A stretch of 64,000 bases of DNA from Reticulitermes speratus (Eukaryota; Arthropoda; Insecta; Blattodea; Rhinotermitidae). Position 1 is the first letter of the stretch. Every line of letters starts with the position of its first letter. Location: assembly GCA_021186555.1 (NCBI GenBank), contig JAJKFL010000006.1:26409478-26473477 (forward strand). The letters run 5' to 3'. The notes below the pieces were generated by a model. The model worked only from the letters and a program-made list of their open reading frames with translations. It made no database searches and was not told the DNA's origin. A program made the translations under genes and the position numbers. Positions 55,395 through 64,000 of this stretch are shown piece by piece.

Positions 55395-55915
55395 GAACTA
55401 TAATTTTGCCTGTTGTTTTGTATGGGTGTGAGACTTGGTCTCTCACACTGAGGGAGGAACATAGGCTGAGGGTGTTCGAGAATAGGGTGCTGAGGAGGGT
55501 ATTTGGGCCTAAGAGGGACGAGGTAACAGGGGAGTGGAGAAGACTACATATCGAGGAACTTAATGATCTGTACTCATCACCAAATATTATTCAGGTGATC
55601 AAATCAAGAAGAATGAGGTGGGCGGGGCATGTAGCACGTATGGGTGAGGGGAGAGGTGCATACAGGATTTTGGTTGGGAGACCTGATGGAAGGAGACCAC
55701 TTGGAAGACCCAGGCATAGATGGAAGGATAATATTAAAATGGATCTTCAAGATGTGGAATGGGGGGACATGGACTGGATTAATATGGCTCAGGATAGGGA
55801 CAGGTGGTGGGCTCTTGTGAATGCGGTAATGAACTTTCGGGTTCTATAAAACGCGGGGAATTTCTTGACTGAGGACCTGTTAGCGTCTCAAGAAGGACTC
55901 TGCTCCATGTAGTTA
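55395..55915 (+). mobile_element. LINE 3' end (family 1), best copy; ORF 55406-55849
   Basis: A 147-codon open frame: PVVLYGCETWSLTLREEHRL, RVFENRVLRRVFGPKRDEVT, then [38 protein letters not shown] and [20 protein letters not shown]. This is the C-terminal tail following the reverse transcriptase in a widespread insect non-LTR element; the endonuclease and YADD catalytic domains are missing, so the copy is 5' truncated and cannot move by itself. The ATG is only an internal Met. After the stop comes a 65-bp tail TTCTTGACTGAGGACCTGTT ... GGACTCTGCTCCATGTAGTT. About ten other tails in the window belong to it. Confidence 0.95.
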
Positions 55916-57267
55916 GTGATTTTTAACGCCAACGCCCAACGTCCTTTCCATTACTTGCCGAAACCGCACGTACAAATGTTAGTTCAACATTAATTAAGCA
56001 TTGCAAGTGCATCTGTGACAATTGTAAAATAAAGTACTTATTCCTGCTGTTCTTGGATGGCCGTGAACTCGGAAACATTCCTACTTATTTACCTGTCTGC
56101 TCGCTATCAACTCAGAAAAACGGGGATCTTCAAAAGAAAGACTTCTGTAATTGAAAGTGTTGGTCATGGACGTGTGAACACCTCTAGTAGGATTGTCACT
56201 GGGAGCGATCAAGGAATATAAAGGCATGAGGATACGAGGTGATAGGCCGAATGTTGTGTAACGCAGAGACTGAAACTCTTAAGCTACGCTTACGTTCCCA
56301 GACACGTTGCTACGCTAGGGACTTGTCTCACATACTTGCCGAGAGTCCCAGTATTTAGAATTCTAGGGGCTTACGGGACTCATTACGTGCGTTACGGGAC
56401 TGCGCATTACAACCGTAGGCAGAATGTTATGTACCCTGCAGAATTATGATGTCTCAGCTTGGGAGGGGTGGGGGGGACTGCACTCCTGCTTGGAGCACAC
56501 GTATTTTCCAGATAAGCTCTTTGAGATTTTGCGTATTCCCCGTGGCCTTACCAAAGTCCGTCTGGTGTTGACTGTATGTCATATCTAAGAAATAATTTCA
56601 GTTAAGCGTTTCAGACCTAAATGAGATATAAGAGCCTATTACACACTTGCTGCTTGTGTGCGCTGTGCCTTTTTCTCTCCTTTGGAAAGATGCCAGTTCG
56701 ATTTGAGCTTCGTGTAAAGTGGGGTCTGTATTGAACCGATGTGGACCAAAATTAAATTCTCCTGACAACTTGTAGTGGATGGCTGTCAGTGCGAAATTTA
56801 ATCGAAATCTTGGAGACTTTTTGCATGTTAAAGTGTGTGGGACCCAAGGCCTCCCTATTACGTGATAATGGTGCGCTGCATGCACAGGACAGCATTGTTA
56901 TTGAGCGGAATGTAAAAGTTCCAACCAAGCTGATAACAGTCATCGAGAGAACTGGAAACACTCAGGACTTGCAGTTTACGGTGAGAAACAGACGGGAAAT
57001 CTGGCTTCGTACACGTTGGTACCTCTGAAAATCACAGTGTTCAAGATCCGTTGCTATTCGTAATGATGGACTAACTATAGTTATTACTAGCATCTCGGAT
57101 ACAGCACGTGACGGTGGTTTAGTGACGCAGTTTCCAAATAATTCATCGCCCTGTACTCGATAGAGTCCGACGTTGCTAGGGCAACGTTACCGGAAAGCTG
57201 CTGTGGAAATGTTGTGGGGTAAAATGTCATTGAATATAATCTGTGTTTCAGGCGATATGTGGAGTAT

Positions 57268-57271
<4 letters not shown>

Positions 57272-57306
<35 letters not shown>

Positions 57307-57312
57307 AGAGAA
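57272..57312 (+). repeat. (GA)n microsatellite
   Basis: GAGAGA run, slightly interrupted. Confidence 0.95.
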
Positions 57313-59404
57313 GGGGGGGCTTTAGAAAATGAGTTTTATTCATTATCGGATCACCTTCTGACGATTTTAAATTACGGGAAATTTTTTGTTTGTTCTGGCT
57401 GACTGATCATATTTTATATTAAACTATTTGCCTCCCCCCGAACAGTTTCTATCCAGTACATATCACGCAGCTCATCGAATGTAACTTTGTGTTATAATAG
57501 CTGTCGTATGATGGATGGATGGATTGGATTGGATTGAGTGGTATATGGGTTTATGGGATGAAAGGCTGGATTGTTGAATAGGATGTAACCGCATTCGAAG
57601 TACCTCTATGTTAAAAATAATTTTATATAATGCCAGTATCAATTCACTGTTTATCGCTTTGTAAGTACAGAGTGAACGAAAAGTCCCTGTGAACCTGTGC
57701 AAGAAGGGCGCTGCGCTGTTTTGGAATTCCCATACATAAAACACTTTAGATGGAAAATGTAACCTCTTCCACGAAGTCTCGTAGTAGTAAGGTACATGCG
57801 TTCACCGGGACTTCCAGTCTGACCTATATCCTACTTCCGACAGATGCACGGGGACTTTTTGCGCACTCTGTGTATGCTACAAGCTGTCTTATGAAGTTCC
57901 AGTTTGTCAGTCTGTATGTACCTTACGCAAAATAAACCACGGCCACTTTCTACGATATCCTTCCCAATTCACCATCCGTGACCGTCGGTCCCACGTCGCT
58001 GTCTCGCTGTATACTCCTATTTCGCAATCGGCCAGCACATCTGTTCACATAACGTTCAGGGAACTGATTTGTCTCGGTTCCTCCCGGAAAATGGTAAACT
58101 TTTACGTTAAAATAGACCACTGCCGTTACCAGCATATTTCTCAGGTACCGAGTAAGCTGTATAGCTCTAGACTGCTTTTGGGAGGTCGCCATGCTGATCT
58201 TGACCAGGCCTACAGCTGTCCGCACTGAGGTTATTTGTGATTTGATTCAGCGTTTACGTAATGCGTTTTGGCAGATACCTTCATATATGTCACCTGGGCC
58301 TGTCTGTCCTAAATCCTTACCTACTAACCATCCACGAACGTCTGCCCATCTGCGTCCACGCTCATATTATCTGTACTCGAAATATAGGCATCAGACTACT
58401 AACCTAAAACTTAATTAGCCCTTGCAAATCACCTTTCTTTTTCATCCTACAGTTTCTATTGAAATGACACATAGCCTTGCAGTTGACACATTGTTATTAA
58501 AAAAATAATGACGTCGAAGGCATTTCGTCTTTATCCAGAGCAGAGAACATCACATACCACACGATTTGCACATATTTTCTGAATTGTCCTTGCAACTTTG
58601 CATACCTGATGGCTGTTTGTGTTCATATGTTTCAGATACAAGTGTGTTGTTGCATATACGTATCTGTGGTCACACAACGCTGGCTATGAAATTATTCTTT
58701 TTGTAACTTATATCATGAAATAGGCCTGTTCACCTTGTAGGACAATGCTTAAAATACGGGTAGAAGTTACAGATCTTCATTTGTTCTGTATTGTGTAGGT
58801 TAGTTTTTTGTGGTGTGGTATCGGTATTGTTGGAGTTTGATTTGAGTTTATCAAAAAATAGACATGTTAAATTCAATTGACAGCTCTTAATGTAGACCCC
58901 CATGTTCAACATTTCGTCAAAATCCGCTCATTAGTTTCAGAGATTACGCATGTGGACAGACAGGCGTATGGACACGACATCCTCATTATTAATTTGTTTC
59001 AAAGAACGCCTAACAATAACAGCGTTTGGTCAATTTGTCACACAAATTCTTGGCGTGATGTTTCCTTTGTTATGAAATGTTATCTTGCCAATGAATTTGC
59101 CACAGTTTATTGTGTCTCCACTGATGTGTTCCAAAGCTCGGAAAGTGTTCTTTTGTGGCAATTAATTGATTTATCAGTGAACACAATACGCTTTCATACG
59201 ACCGTGCATTGTGAAATGGCTTCCGTTTTGCTTGTTCATCATTTAGACGGAGCTGATGAACAGTACAGCGTCGGATGTGCCGCTCATTTGTGGCGTGCCT
59301 AACTTAATGCAGCACCTTGACTGTTCGTCGCTATTGTGAGGGAGTGAGCGATATGTGTTTACATCTGCAAAATGGAAACGTAAGGAGGTCTTCGGTACGC
59401 CCAA

Positions 59405-59700
59405 CTAATGATGGTGACTGCCCGCAGACATGGAGACCGGGGTTCGATATCTGACAGTGGCTGTAAACATTCTTTTCTTCCTACGTGCAGGTATACAATT
59501 GGCTGCCTGCGGGCTGCACAAACGAGGTTTGATTCGCGTCCGTGGCAGTGACTTTTCTGTTTTCCTCCGCGTACAGGCTTGCTGTGGGGTCCACCCGGCC
59601 TCTTTTCGAGCGTGTACCGGGCTCTCTTGCCCTTGCGGTAAAGCTGCTGGTGCCTTAGTTGACCACTCACTCCAAAGAGAATGCGTGCAGCTGTACTTCC
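59405..59700 (+). mobile_element. SINE family D copy (diverged)
   Basis: The head region has two box-B-like stretches (GGGGTTCGATATCTG near 59439 and GGTTTGATTCGCG near 59525). The body follows: TGTGGGGTCCACCCGGCCTC, CGTGTACCGGGCTCTCTTGC, CCTTGCGGTAAAGCTGCTGG. The 139- and 129-codon ORFs on the two strands are incidental. Confidence 0.6.
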
Positions 59701-61257
59701 ACTTCCACTGCTGCCATTACACGTGGTGCCTAAACACAGGGACAGCTTTCCTTTATTATGTATATATACATACATATATAGTCTATTTTGTTACAATTTC
59801 AAAATTCGATGGAACGTAACCATGACTCTGCCCGACGGAGGCCCCACCTTCAGACCAGTTTATCCGAACATGTATCAAATCGGGAGCACAAAATCGGGTG
59901 AGCATTTGTGGGCCTGCCGGGTCCTCAGTCAGACGAACGATCGGAAAGGGTCAAATTTGTTGTTAGTCCTCTCAGCTACGTAAGTTAAGCTCTCTGTTTC
60001 GAAGCGGTGTTCGTGGGAAACGGTCGTAATTTAATGCGCACTGAAGTTTTGGAAGGTTCATTTGAATGGGGAAAAATATGTTTAGCACATCTTACATAAA
60101 CAGTTCATTGAGTAGGTTGTAAGTATACAATAAACAGCCATTATTTTATTAAACGTTTGTGGAAATCTCTATTTAAGATTTTGTTGGCTGTCAGCTTGAA
60201 CTTGCGTGAACATAATGCGCAGTCATCTTTTTTCGGGAGGTGTTATACGCTCGAAAATACTCGTATAAGGGGTGGACTTGTCTTCTGTTTCAGAGCTTGT
60301 TCCCTTGATACATTGATTATTTGGTTTTGTAACGACGCTTCTTAACTGCATAGGCTGTGTAGCAGCAAATGAAATATACAGAATTAATGATGTGCTGGTA
60401 ACAAAGTTGAATGACGCGGCAAGGGTCGGTTTAGTCTTAGGGTAGTCTTCAGAAAGTGAGATGGTGATTTTGCATTATGAACTGGGAGGATTGCGACCGA
60501 AATAAATCAGAAATCCATTCAAGGTCTATCCCAGTGTTTGCCTGCAAGAGTTAAGGAAAATCACGACAAACCAAGTCAAGATGTCAGTCCTCGTGCTAAG
60601 ATTCAAACCCGGTCCTCCGTAACACGAAGTAAATAGCAGTGCCAATGAGGAATCTAAGATAAATCCTTAAACTTGTATTGATAATAAAATTGTAGTGTGT
60701 AGGCTCTAACACGGTGCAAGAATCATAGCACTATAGCATTACGTTTAGGAGATAACGGCCATTTCACATTATATTACCTTATTTACTTTACAGTCACTGT
60801 TGACAATCATTTTCCTTGTCGGTGGATTGGGCATCGACGACCAACAGAATGTCCTCCGTTAAGATCCGATCTTACTTCATGTGCGTTATTTTTGTGGGGT
60901 TGGGCGAAAGAGGAAGTCTGCCGATCTTAACCAAGAACACGTGATGAACTCGAACACCAGTTCGAGTTACTTTTCCCGCTGTTCCTCTTGACTTCTTAAT
61001 GAAAAGTGTTTAGTCTGTGTCTTCCAGGTTTCAGAAGTGTGTGCAAGATTCTGGGACGTGATGGGCTTTGAAATGGTGCAAAACTAGTAGCAACATAGCA
61101 TTCCGCTTAGGAGATACAACCACTTAACATTTTATTATTTACTTTCCAGTCGCCTTGTCTAATGAATGCATGCCCCTAGTACATATGCTAATGATGTCCA
61201 TTTCTGCTACGTGAATGCCCTGTGGAACATGTCTAATCCTGCTCTGTTCATCCCCAG

Positions 61258-61409
61258 ACCGCGTGGCCGACTTCTCAGACGACGAAGAGGAGTTCAGCAG
61301 TAACGAGGAGGGTGAGGCCGAGGGGTCAGACTCCGAGCCAATGCCAGAGGACGCCATGGGCAGAAGAGCGCGGAAAGCGTCCAGGGCGAAGATCCCTGCC
61401 AACGCCAGG
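61258..61409 (+). CDS. PACS: PACS exon E: acidic middle-region segment
   Basis: A 152-bp exon between CCCCAG and GTAAGG. The first two bases complete a split Asp codon (G from exon D plus AC); 50 codons follow: RVADFSDDEEEFSSNEEGEA, EGSDSEPMPEDAMGRRARKA, SRAKIPANAR. The acidic serine-rich run corresponds to vertebrate PACS NYSEEE.ESFSSEQE.SDD, which holds the CK2 phosphorylation site (Ser278 in PACS-1) that controls cargo binding; here FSDDEEEF and NEEGEAEGSDSEP give several S-x-x-E/D CK2 consensus sites. The exon is more GC-rich than its flanks, as expected of coding DNA. Confidence 0.93.
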
Positions 61410-61512
61410 GTAAGGTTGTCCTTATATTTTGCCGTTATTTCGAAATATACTTACAGTAAGAAACAAAATTGTTTATCAAAAGGTACTGGTGCGTCTGAAG
61501 GTCTGTAAGGAC

Positions 61513-61735
61513 GCGCGATGGCCCACGCGCTTAGCCGCTTCCTGGGTTCAATCCGAGGCCAGTCCGTGTGGACTTTGCGGTGGACGAAGTGGCACTGGGA
61601 CGAGGTTTTCTCTGAGCACTTCTGTTTTTCCTTGGCAGTGTTATTCCACCAATGCCCCGAACATATTTCATTCATCTACAACATACGCTATATATACATA
61701 TACTCGTATATATATGCGCGATATAATGTTAGTAA
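61513..61735 (+). mobile_element. SINE family E, copy 1
   Basis: GCGATGGCCCACGCGCTTAG, box-B-like GGGTTCAATCCGAGGCCAGT, then GTGTGGACTTTGCGGTGGAC, AAGTGGCACTGGGACGAGGT, TTTCTCTGAGCACTTCTG and TTATTCCACCAATGCCC. It aligns end to end with copy 2, 290 bp downstream. Confidence 0.8.
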
Positions 61736-61799
61736 GGGATGTGATTAAATAAAAAACACCCCTTCCTCCCAAGGCCCTTACTTACACAGGGCAAAGGGC

Positions 61800-62035
61800 T
61801 ATGCCATGGCTCAGGTAGTTAGTTGCCAGTGTGTCACTGAGGAGACCTGTGTTTAATCCCAGGCCAGTCCAGGTAGGATTTGCGGTGGACAAAGTGACAC
61901 TCGAAAAGGTTTTTCTCCAATATCTTCCATTTTCCCATGTCAGTGTCATTCCACCCCTGCTCCATACACATATTCATTAATACACCTTCAACTCCATATA
62001 ATCTAGGTGGTTGACAGCATTGTTAAATAAAACAC
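61800..62035 (+). mobile_element. SINE family E, copy 2
   Basis: ATGGCTCAGGTAGTTAGTTG, box-B-like GTGTTTAATCCCAGGCCAGT, TAGGATTTGCGGTGGACAAA, GTGACACTCGAAAAGGTTTT, TCTCCAATATCTTCC and TCATTCCACCCCTGC. Its tail GTTAAATAAAACAC resembles ATTAAATAAAAAACAC after copy 1. The spacing and matching tails suggest a local duplication or two insertions at a favoured site. Confidence 0.8.
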
Positions 62036-62821
62036 TTTCTCCCCCCCCCCCCCCCCCTCCTCTCTGTGCACACAGGACAACTGAATACAGTAACCAACAG
62101 GACAAAACTTTAATTTTCATAACATTAATAAGCTTATTGCAGTGGTTGCTGGATTTTAAACTGCCATAACACTAGCATTAGCCTACGTGTTTCAGTTCCA
62201 CCACTGGCTTGGAATGTGTTGACTAGTGTAAGTATAGACCATGAGATCAGCCCTTAACTTAACGAGTGTGAGGAATACCAGGCCCACAGGAACCTGCTGG
62301 TCTTTGTCATTATCACCTTTCATTGCAAGTGATATCACTTCAGACATGTGTTGATTTCCCCCAGTTCCCTGGCATGAATTTTAATATTGCAGTCTTATGT
62401 ACAATGTCTTGGCCAAATAGTTTCCTTCTACGAACAATGAAGCATTATATTTGGTATGTTCTGGATCTGAGTCACTGATATTTTGTGTTTTCCTCAGTTT
62501 TCCCAGTTAAATGCTGCAATACTTCCTCATGGCCTTGCCTGCTTACTTCCAAATGCTTCCCAATACATCTCTTACTATCATCCTCCATTTCATTGCTGTT
62601 TAACTTGAGCATGTGAGATAAGTTCTCCATCAGATATTTCAACCAATATTTCGTACACATTTCTCATTTCCTGCAATCAGCGACTCAAGCACTGCCCACT
62701 CTTTGACAGCATTAGGTGTTAGGCCAATCCATCCATAATTTTAATGAAGTTTAATGGCAGAGTTAATCTGATGGCTGCTCACAGTCTCTGATAATATATT
62801 TATCTGCAATTCTGTTAACAG

Positions 62822-62930
62822 CAACGTAATTTGAAACAGAAATTCATTGCACTATTGAAGAGGTTTCGTGTCAGCGAAGATCTTCAGGGGCTTGATAATG
62901 ACCAGGAAGCAATTGGGCAGCAGCTCACAG
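62822..62930 (+). CDS. PACS: PACS exon F: conserved basic middle-region segment
   Basis: A 109-bp exon between AACAG and GTAAGT, phase 0 in and phase 1 out: QRNLKQKFIALLKRFRVSED, then LQGLDNDQEAIGQQLT plus G. It matches vertebrate PACS Q.N.KQKFVALLKRFKVSDEV, a landmark of the middle region. The C-terminal part after LKRFRVSED is variable in the family. The gene continues beyond the window, as the open phase and intact donor show. Confidence 0.95.
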
Positions 62931-64000
62931 GTAAGTGCTCCTTATAAGAAGTCACTGAAAGCTCAGAAATTTTTTCATGTCAGATAATATCTTGTATTAT
63001 CAAATGTCATATATTTCATACAGTGTTTGTCATTATACTGACTGATATTTTCTACTAATATTGATCTTGATATTGATATTAGTGGTAATGGTCAGGATCA
63101 GATGTGGAAGCCCTTGAATACGAAATGCACATGTTGGCTGTTTGATCATTGAGCGGCACTTAAAATAGCTCTAGATGCCTGAAGCTTCCCTTGTTGAAGA
63201 AAACTGTTGTATAATATATGCCTGTAAGTGCATATGTACACATTATGTGTATTTTCAGACTTCAGAAATACAGTAATACCTATGTTTAGCACCTTCCCAT
63301 GAAAGTGTATGGGGGTACAGAAGTGAGACACAGCCACAGCACTGGGTGGAGGGAAGGGGACTGCTCTAGGCTCCTGACATCTTTAGACATGGGGAAAGAG
63401 TCTCTGATATCTTTTGGATAATTAACTGGATAGACCCCAGGGTTGTTGTGGATGTGGTGAGAAATGGAATATCCAAACTTTGTGCACTGTCGAGGAATTG
63501 AACCTTGTCTGTCAGTTCCGTGACTTTGCTTAGTCATCAGTGTGTATGTCTCCATGTGTATGCATGAATGTATGTTTGTTTCACTTACAACTCAAAATAC
63601 TCAATGTGTCTGTTCTGCTCTAATTAATATGAATTAATGTTATTCAGTGCTGTCTCAAGAAAATTATTGGTTTATTGGCATTTCTCAAAATTGTATGAGT
63701 TCATGGGTTTTTCTTTACCTAGGCATTTGAGAAAATTACATAATCTGACCACTCCTCACTCATTTCTACCTCCGTATGCCCCTCATCGCTTCAGTATTCC
63801 TTTCCTCAGCTGTGATCTGAAATTACTCCAGAAACCATTGTTCTCAATTGAATGTAACATAATTGGACTGAGAAAGTAATGAATACAGGAACTTTGATTA
63901 CATTCTTCATTGAAGCGATCTGCCCTGTTGTAACTTAACATAAGGATACCGTGAGAATATAAAGGATATGAAGGTAGTAATTACTGACAGGTCACATGCA
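62931..64000 (+). other. PACS intron after exon F (5' part)
   Basis: Begins GTAAGTGC. No further exon, SINE, LINE or palindrome is recognised in these 1.07 kb. Small ORFs at 63286-63555 (minus) and 63637-63879 look incidental. Confidence 0.75.

Larger units (their letters stand above)
39817..61257 (+). other. PACS intron D-E (21.4 kb)
   Basis: Bounded by GTAAGT and CCCCAG. Besides listed elements it holds (GTA)n at 41041-41105, (ATT)n at 46821-46840 and 46899-46934, and a run of G at 55107-55119. A reversed tRNA-like fragment lies at 41230-41400, and a reversed box-B-like piece sits near 60600. I recognise nothing in 43710-45260, 47950-48960, 49280-49920, 50220-50960, 51230-53270, 53930-55380, 55920-57270, 57320-58870 or 59700-61250. 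Within 58880-58985 a fragment of a dispersed repeat (FVKIRSLVSEI-type translation) is likely. Confidence 0.85.
61410..62821 (+). other. PACS intron E-F (1.4 kb)
   Basis: The shortest complete PACS intron here, bounded by GTAAGG and TTAACAG. It holds two tandem SINE copies and a run of 17 C (62041-62057). The stretch 62060-62815 shows nothing recognisable. Confidence 0.9.

Noticed and set aside
58877..59302. 141-codon ORF as a gene
   Set aside because: Its first 30 codons (FVKIRSLVSEI-type) resemble read-through of a common dispersed insect repeat; the rest shows no domain.

Overview
The window is insect-like nuclear DNA: one very large, intron-rich gene on the + strand with dense mobile-element debris in its introns. 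Six short exons (3383-3470, 14800-14889, 28831-28956, 39648-39816, 61258-61409, 62822-62930) are bounded by consensus GT-AG splice sites. They join in one continuous phase and encode 244 complete codons, plus split codons at both ends, of a PACS family protein (phosphofurin acidic cluster sorting protein; Drosophila KrT95D, vertebrate PACS1/PACS2). The gene is open at both ends. The N-terminal exon lies upstream of base 1, and the rest of the middle region and the C-terminal region lie beyond base 64000. No other host gene can be supported. The non-LTR element and SINE types resemble those I remember from cockroach and termite genomes, so I suspect Blattodea (for example Periplaneta), but this is memory, not a search.

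Layout. 1-3382: end of an upstream intron, with a 43-bp minisatellite (1135-2120) and a reversed tRNA-derived SINE. 3471-14799 (11.3 kb intron): SINEs of several types, a hAT-like MITE, LINE 3' ends and a 0.35 kb palindrome. 14890-28830 (13.9 kb intron): two related reverse-strand LINE ends, a 309-bp hAT MITE, a cluster of large palindromes (19.5-22.9 kb) with nested SINE and MITE insertions, and more LINE ends. 28957-39647 (10.7 kb intron): a hAT transposase relic, further palindromes and a composite hAT-like element. 39817-61257 (21.4 kb intron): SINEs, many LINE tails, and the best preserved LINE C-terminal ORF (55406-55849). 61410-62821 (1.4 kb intron): two tandem copies of one SINE.

The most interesting signal is in the palindromes. 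At least eight loci carry the pattern C-U-G-A-N-G-A, then U, then a hairpin, then G-A-A-A-C, usually then A-U-G-U. This is the arrangement of a minimal type I hammerhead ribozyme core, with a very short palindromic stem III and one extra U before stem II. The flanking stem I and the internal stem II differ in sequence between loci but remain paired, which is the covariation expected of a selected RNA fold. Most loci carry the motif in both arms of an inverted repeat, and one (21771-22101) is flanked by a 12-bp direct repeat. I infer a group of non-autonomous elements, possibly related to Penelope-like retroelements, which are known to carry hammerhead motifs. A second signal is modular SINE structure: families with different tRNA-like heads share body or tail domains.
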